From Brevundimonas basaltis (GTDB lineage Bacteria; Pseudomonadota; Alphaproteobacteria; Caulobacterales; Caulobacteraceae): a DNA stretch of 64,000 nucleotides. Below, piece after piece: positions 59,484 through 64,000 of the stretch. A model generated the notes under the pieces. The model did not search any database. It was not told the origin of the DNA and saw nothing but the letters and a program-made list of their open reading frames with translations. Position numbers and translations under genes: made by a program. Position 1 is the first letter of the stretch; each line of letters opens with the position of its first letter. The stretch lies in assembly GCF_014202075.1 (NCBI RefSeq), contig NZ_JACHFZ010000002.1:62001-126000 (forward strand), written 5' to 3'.

Positions 59484-60374
59484 TCAGAAGAAGGTAGTGT
59501 CGTCCTGCTTCTTCGGCTGGGGAGCCTTGCGCGGCGTCGGCGGAGTTGCGGGGCGCGACGGGGCGGGCGTGGTGGAGGGCGCGGGCGCGGGATCGGCGGG
59601 CGCCGTCTCTTCCCCGGCGGGGGCGATGGGCGGCAGGGTCGGATAGGGCAGGCTCTCGGGGCTGCCGTCGCCCGGATAAGCCTCCGGCGGCGGTCCGCCA
59701 TCTGCCCCTGACAGCGTCGATCCGACCCGGTCCGGCGCGCCGGTATCGTCGCGCACGAAGGCCCACGAGCGGTCGTCGGAACAGGCGCAGGCCTTCATAT
59801 AGCCCTCGCGGTCGCGCCAGATGACCAGCGGGTAGCTGATCCTCAGCCCCTCGTCGGACAGCGCCCCGGTCAACTGCTCGATGAAGTCCCGGCCTGCCTC
59901 GACTACGGCCCCGCGCGCCATGCTCCCGTCGGCGGCGGGGATGCCCGCGGCGGTCCAGTTGTTGGAGGGCGTGGCCGTCCAGCGCTGATAGAGGGTCCAG
60001 TCGCGCGTCAGCCAAAGCTCGGCCACCGTGGCCCGTTCCGCCGCCGTCGATTGAACCATTCCATCCCGGTCCGGACGGGCGAAGACGATGATCCGCACCT
60101 CAAGCCCGGCGGCGCGCAGTTTGGGCGCCTCGACCCGCTCGTAGCGCTGCATCGCCGCCGAGTCGCGATAGCCGATGATGTAGAGCGGCTCGCCGCCGCC
60201 CCCCGATGACAGCCACGATGCCTCGTCCAGAAGCGCCTGGATCTCGGCCTGATGGCGCGTGACGGTCACCGGCTGGAACCGGGCGTAGAAATGCTGATAG
60301 GCCCAGAAGCCGCCGACCGCGAGGATCAGGCCGATCAGAGCGGCGAGGGCCGACCAGACGAAAAAGCGACGCAT
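59484..60374 (-). CDS. Membrane-anchored protein of unknown function with Pro-rich tail
   Basis: 296 residues. One N-terminal transmembrane helix (~6-26, FVWSALAALIGLILAVGGFWAYQHFY) with the rest presumably periplasmic. The body (~40-220) has a thioredoxin-like strand order (EPLYIIGYRDSAAMQRYERVEAPKLRAAGLEVRIIVFARPD; EQLTGALSDEGLRISYPLVIWRDREGYMKACACSDDRSW) but no CxxC redox motif; CAC occurs later. The last ~70 residues are Pro/Ala/Thr-rich and disordered. It appears specific to Caulobacterales-like genomes. I do not recognise a named family. Confidence 0.78.
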   Translation of the reverse strand: MRRFFVWSALAALIGLILAVGGFWAYQHFYARFQPVTVTRHQAEIQALLDEASWLSSGGGGEPLYIIGYRDSAAMQRYERVEAPKLRAAGLEVRIIVFARPDRDGMVQSTAAERATVAELWLTRDWTLYQRWTATPSNNWTAAGIPAADGSMARGAVVEAGRDFIEQLTGALSDEGLRISYPLVIWRDREGYMKACACSDDRSWAFVRDDTGAPDRVGSTLSGADGGPPPEAYPGDGSPESLPYPTLPPIAPAGEETAPADPAPAPSTTPAPSRPATPPTPRKAPQPKKQDDTTFF

Positions 60375-60460
60375 GCGGGTAAGCGCTCCAGCTTCACTGC
60401 AGCCGGCAGGTTAGCCCCTGCCGGCGCATTGCGCACCCCCGGACGCCGGGAAGGCGAACC

Positions 60461-61963
<1,503 letters not shown>

Positions 61964-62061
61964 AGCCGTGCGGCTCCCTGAAGTGTCGGCTTGTTCTGGT
62001 TGGCGGCGGTGTAGACCGCCGGACGCGCCGGCGCCAGTGCCCGGCCCGCCGTCGGTCGGCG

Positions 62062-62952
62062 TCAGACCGCCGCGTCGAACAAGGCGTCGCGGGCGACGTC
62101 AGCCTGCAGCATCGGAAAGAAATGCGTGCCGCCGTGGACGGTTTCGATAGTGACGTCGGGGAGCCCCCTGAGCGGTGCGGACATGTGACAGGTCGAGCCG
62201 GTCTCCGCCTTGAGGATGCGCACGGGCCGCTGCAGCGACTTCATGGCGCGCCACGGATCATTGCGATGGGTCGCGTAGTTGGAGGCCTCCCACTTCGGCG
62301 CGCAGGTCAGCCTGAAGCCCTCCGGGGTCTCGATCAGACCGTCGACCAGATAGTCGGCCAGTATCATCTCAGGCCACCCTTTGAAGGCGCCCCGACCGGC
62401 ATAGGCGGCCAGAGCCTCGGCGCGGCTGTCGAAGACGGAGCGGCGACGCAAGGCGCCCCGGACCAGCGGGTTGTTCGCCGCCAGCCTGTGCAACAGCGGC
62501 AGATGCAGGACGGACACCGCCCAACGCGGCCAGATCACCGGATCCAGCAGCACGAGCCCGGCGACCCGCTCCGGCCGCTCGGCCGCCGCCAGCAGGGCCG
62601 CGGCGCCGCCGAGAGAATGCCCGGCCACTACGACCGGCGGTCCGTCCACCCGGTCGAGCAGGGCCGCGAGATCATCGCGATGGTCGGCCCAGTCCAATCG
62701 ACCCTTCGGGTCGGCGGGCAGGGCGGTTGCGCCATGCCCGCGCAGATCGGGCGCCCAGATGCGCAGACTGCCCGCCAGCGGGCCCAGCAGACTGCGGTAG
62801 GTCATGGCGTTAAAGCCGTTGGCGTGGACGAAGATCAGATCGACAGGTCGTTCCGCATCGCCGAAATCCAGCACATTCATCTCGCCCGCGCCCCAGCGGT
62901 TCGATACTGGCAAGCTCAGACGGCGGGGCGGGGAAAGCGGCATCGCATCCAT
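62062..62952 (-). CDS. Alpha/beta hydrolase
   Basis: 296 residues. Nucleophile Ser113 in VVVAGHSLGGAAALLAA, HG-type oxyanion loop FVHANGFNAMTYRSLL, and His in VHGGTHFFPM; the acid is probably in the ILKAETGSTCH region. RIWAPDLRGHGATALP is the classic strand-4 motif. General esterase/lipase-type enzyme with unknown substrate. It is downstream of zur by 48 bases on the same strand and could be co-transcribed. A second ATG lies at 62943. Confidence 0.88.
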   Translation of the reverse strand: MDAMPLSPPRRLSLPVSNRWGAGEMNVLDFGDAERPVDLIFVHANGFNAMTYRSLLGPLAGSLRIWAPDLRGHGATALPADPKGRLDWADHRDDLAALLDRVDGPPVVVAGHSLGGAAALLAAAERPERVAGLVLLDPVIWPRWAVSVLHLPLLHRLAANNPLVRGALRRRSVFDSRAEALAAYAGRGAFKGWPEMILADYLVDGLIETPEGFRLTCAPKWEASNYATHRNDPWRAMKSLQRPVRILKAETGSTCHMSAPLRGLPDVTIETVHGGTHFFPMLQADVARDALFDAAV

Positions 62953-63000
62953 GCCGCCCAGATAGGCGTCGGCGTCGGCTCGCGCCAGCGGCGCGCGTAA

Positions 63001-63486
63001 TCAGACCGCGATGCGGCAGGCGGGGCAGCGGCCGTGGGCCTCGATGGTGGTGCGTTCGATGGCGTAGCCGGCGGCGTCAGCGGCCCGGCCCAGATCACCC
63101 GCCACCGGCGAGGACACTTCCCGGGTGGTCCCGCAGCAATCGCAGATCAGGAAGGCCGCGGCATGGTCCCGCCCTCCCGAGGTGCAGGCCACATAGGCGC
63201 TGATCGAGGCGATGCGGTGGGCCAGGCCCTTGCGCTCGAGAAACTCGAGGGCGCGATAGACGGTCGGCGGCTTGGCCGGCTGACCGTCCTCGCCGAAACG
63301 GGCGATCAGGTCATAGGCCTTGACCGGTTCTCCCGCCGCCAGCAGCAAGGCCAGCACCCGGCTGCGCGCCGCGGTCATCCGCTCGCCTTCGGCGGTCAGG
63401 CGGGTGCCGGCCGCGTCGAGCGCGCGTTCGACCTCGGCCGCGCCCGGCGGGCCGTCATGATGGTGGTGCTGGCAGGCGTCGGCCAT
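63001..63486 (-). CDS. zur: Zinc uptake regulator Zur (Fur family)
   Basis: 161 residues. A histidine-rich start (CQHHHHDG) precedes the winged helix (~28-95: RLTAEGERMTAARSRVLALLLAAGEPVKAYDLIARF...PTVYRALEFLERKGLAHRI) with the Fur-family KPPTVYRALEFL recognition helix. Structural zinc motifs CDCCG and CPAC are present in the dimerisation domain. The pattern and position opposite a TonB receptor with a palindromic site between favour Zur over Fur. It represses zinc-uptake genes when zinc is plentiful. Confidence 0.9.
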   Translation of the reverse strand: MADACQHHHHDGPPGAAEVERALDAAGTRLTAEGERMTAARSRVLALLLAAGEPVKAYDLIARFGEDGQPAKPPTVYRALEFLERKGLAHRIASISAYVACTSGGRDHAAAFLICDCCGTTREVSSPVAGDLGRAADAAGYAIERTTIEAHGRCPACRIAV

Positions 63487-63543
63487 GCGCCACAGCTAGT
63501 CGTTCGGGCGTCAGGCCGCAACGGTCGGACTTGACGTTTTGTG

Positions 63544-63560
63544 ATGTTATCTCATAACAC
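63544..63560. promoter_or_regulatory. Candidate Zur box
   Basis: Palindrome ATGTTAT-CTC-ATAACA(C): TGTTAT (63545-63550) and ATAACA (63554-63559) as inverted halves in an AT-rich patch. It lies 58 bases from the zur start and 26 bases before the receptor ATG, so it could control both genes. Confidence 0.6.
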
Positions 63561-63585
63561 TCCGCCTTCCCGATCGAGGCCCGTC

Positions 63586-64000
63586 ATGATCTCCCACCGC
63601 TCCCTCCTGTTCGCCATCGCCGGCTGCACCGCGGTCGCCGGAACCGCCGCCGCCCAAACCCCGCCGCAGGGCCGCGAATTCGTCGTTGACGACGTGATCG
63701 TCACCGGGGCGCCGTTCGGCGTCACCGACCGGGCCAGCCTGTTGGCGGTCGACGTGCTGGACGAGGAGGATCTGGCCGTCGCGCCGGCCGCGACCCTCGG
63801 CGATCTGGTCGCGGGTCTGCCGGGCGTGCGCAGCACCAATTTCGCCCCGGGGGCCAGCCGGCCGGTGATCCGCGGCCTGTCCGGCCCCCGCGTCCAGGTG
63901 CTGACCAACGGCCTGGGCATGATCGACGCCAGCTCGGTCTCGCCAGACCACCAGGTCGCCGTCGATCCGGCGGAGGCCCGGCGCATCGAGATCGTCCGCG
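63586..64000 (+). CDS. TonB-dependent outer-membrane receptor, N-terminal part (cut by window edge), probable zinc receptor
   Basis: The first 138 residues. Signal peptide MISHRSLLFAIAGCTAVAGTAAAQ, then a TonB box-like stretch (EFVVDDVIVTGAPFG) and the plug domain (DLVAGLPGVRSTNFAPGASRPVIRGLSGPRVQVLTNGLGMIDASSVSPDHQVAVDP). The SPDHQVAVDP phrase and plug form are typical of ZnuD-like zinc receptors. It is divergent from zur across a candidate Zur box. The beta-barrel lies beyond the right edge. Confidence 0.88.
   Translation, partial: MISHRSLLFAIAGCTAVAGTAAAQTPPQGREFVVDDVIVTGAPFGVTDRASLLAVDVLDEEDLAVAPAATLGDLVAGLPGVRSTNFAPGASRPVIRGLSGPRVQVLTNGLGMIDASSVSPDHQVAVDPAEARRIEIVR

Overview
The window is a 64 kb stretch of a very GC-rich alphaproteobacterial chromosome. 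Gene content and protein sequences point to the Caulobacterales, most likely Brevundimonas or a close relative. Supporting signs are the rpsT-dnaA-dnaN-recF order, dense GANTC (CcrM-type) sites before dnaA and dnaN, the comF-grxC-nitrilase-DUF1178 and secA/foldase-argJ-mutT blocks, and TonB-receptor-based metal uptake. It is core chromosome: I found no rRNA, tRNA, CRISPR array, integrase or insertion sequence.

Layout. 1-3.1 kb (minus): translation operon rpmI-rplT, then pheS, two small paralogous unknown proteins and pheT (cut by the left edge). 3.3-8.3 kb (minus): S9 peptidase, MFS exporter, infC and a family 9 glycosyltransferase. 8.4-13.7 kb: a hydrolase, a lipoprotein, then the envelope-precursor genes galU, glmS and glmM. 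13.7-20.3 kb: a divergent ArsR/SRPBCC pair, a YeiH-type membrane protein, phosphomannomutase, gpmA, a truncated RibD-like deaminase and a pentapeptide-repeat protein. 20.4-26.3 kb: a small heat-shock protein with a candidate RNA thermometer, two exported methyltransferase-like paralogues coupled to a lysophospholipase-like hydrolase, an inositol-monophosphatase family enzyme, an XRE regulator and stress or secreted small proteins. 26.4-31.8 kb: typA, a decayed OPT transporter, cytochrome c', mutM, a DUF1697 protein and an enoyl-CoA hydratase.

31.9-37.4 kb is the replication region: rpsT, dnaA, dnaN, an SseB-like gene and recF. The dnaA upstream region holds five GANTC sites in 97 bp next to a plausible promoter, and the dnaA-dnaN gap has five more plus direct repeats. 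No convincing oriC was seen. 37.6-47.2 kb: prfA, a TSUP transporter, a GST, ispG, a rodZ-like gene, ptsP and lysC, with ubiG divergent. 47.3-54.1 kb: a lipoprotein, a small exported protein, an AraC regulator, the DUF1178-nitrilase-grxC-comF operon (transcribed from comF), an NDUFAF5-like methyltransferase, an Flp pilin, mutT and argJ. 54.1-64 kb: a parvulin-type lipoprotein divergent from secA, a class V aminotransferase, mmsA, a hydrolase and finally zur, divergent from a TonB-dependent receptor with a palindromic Zur-box candidate between them.

Most clusters are tightly packed, with stop/start overlaps (ATGA, GTGA, TGATG) implying translational coupling. The observations most worth following are the two paralogues embedded between pheS and pheT, the SD-masking hairpin of the heat-shock gene, the exported methyltransferase pair, the GANTC clusters, and two ~210-bp palindromic intergenic elements sharing the same termini.
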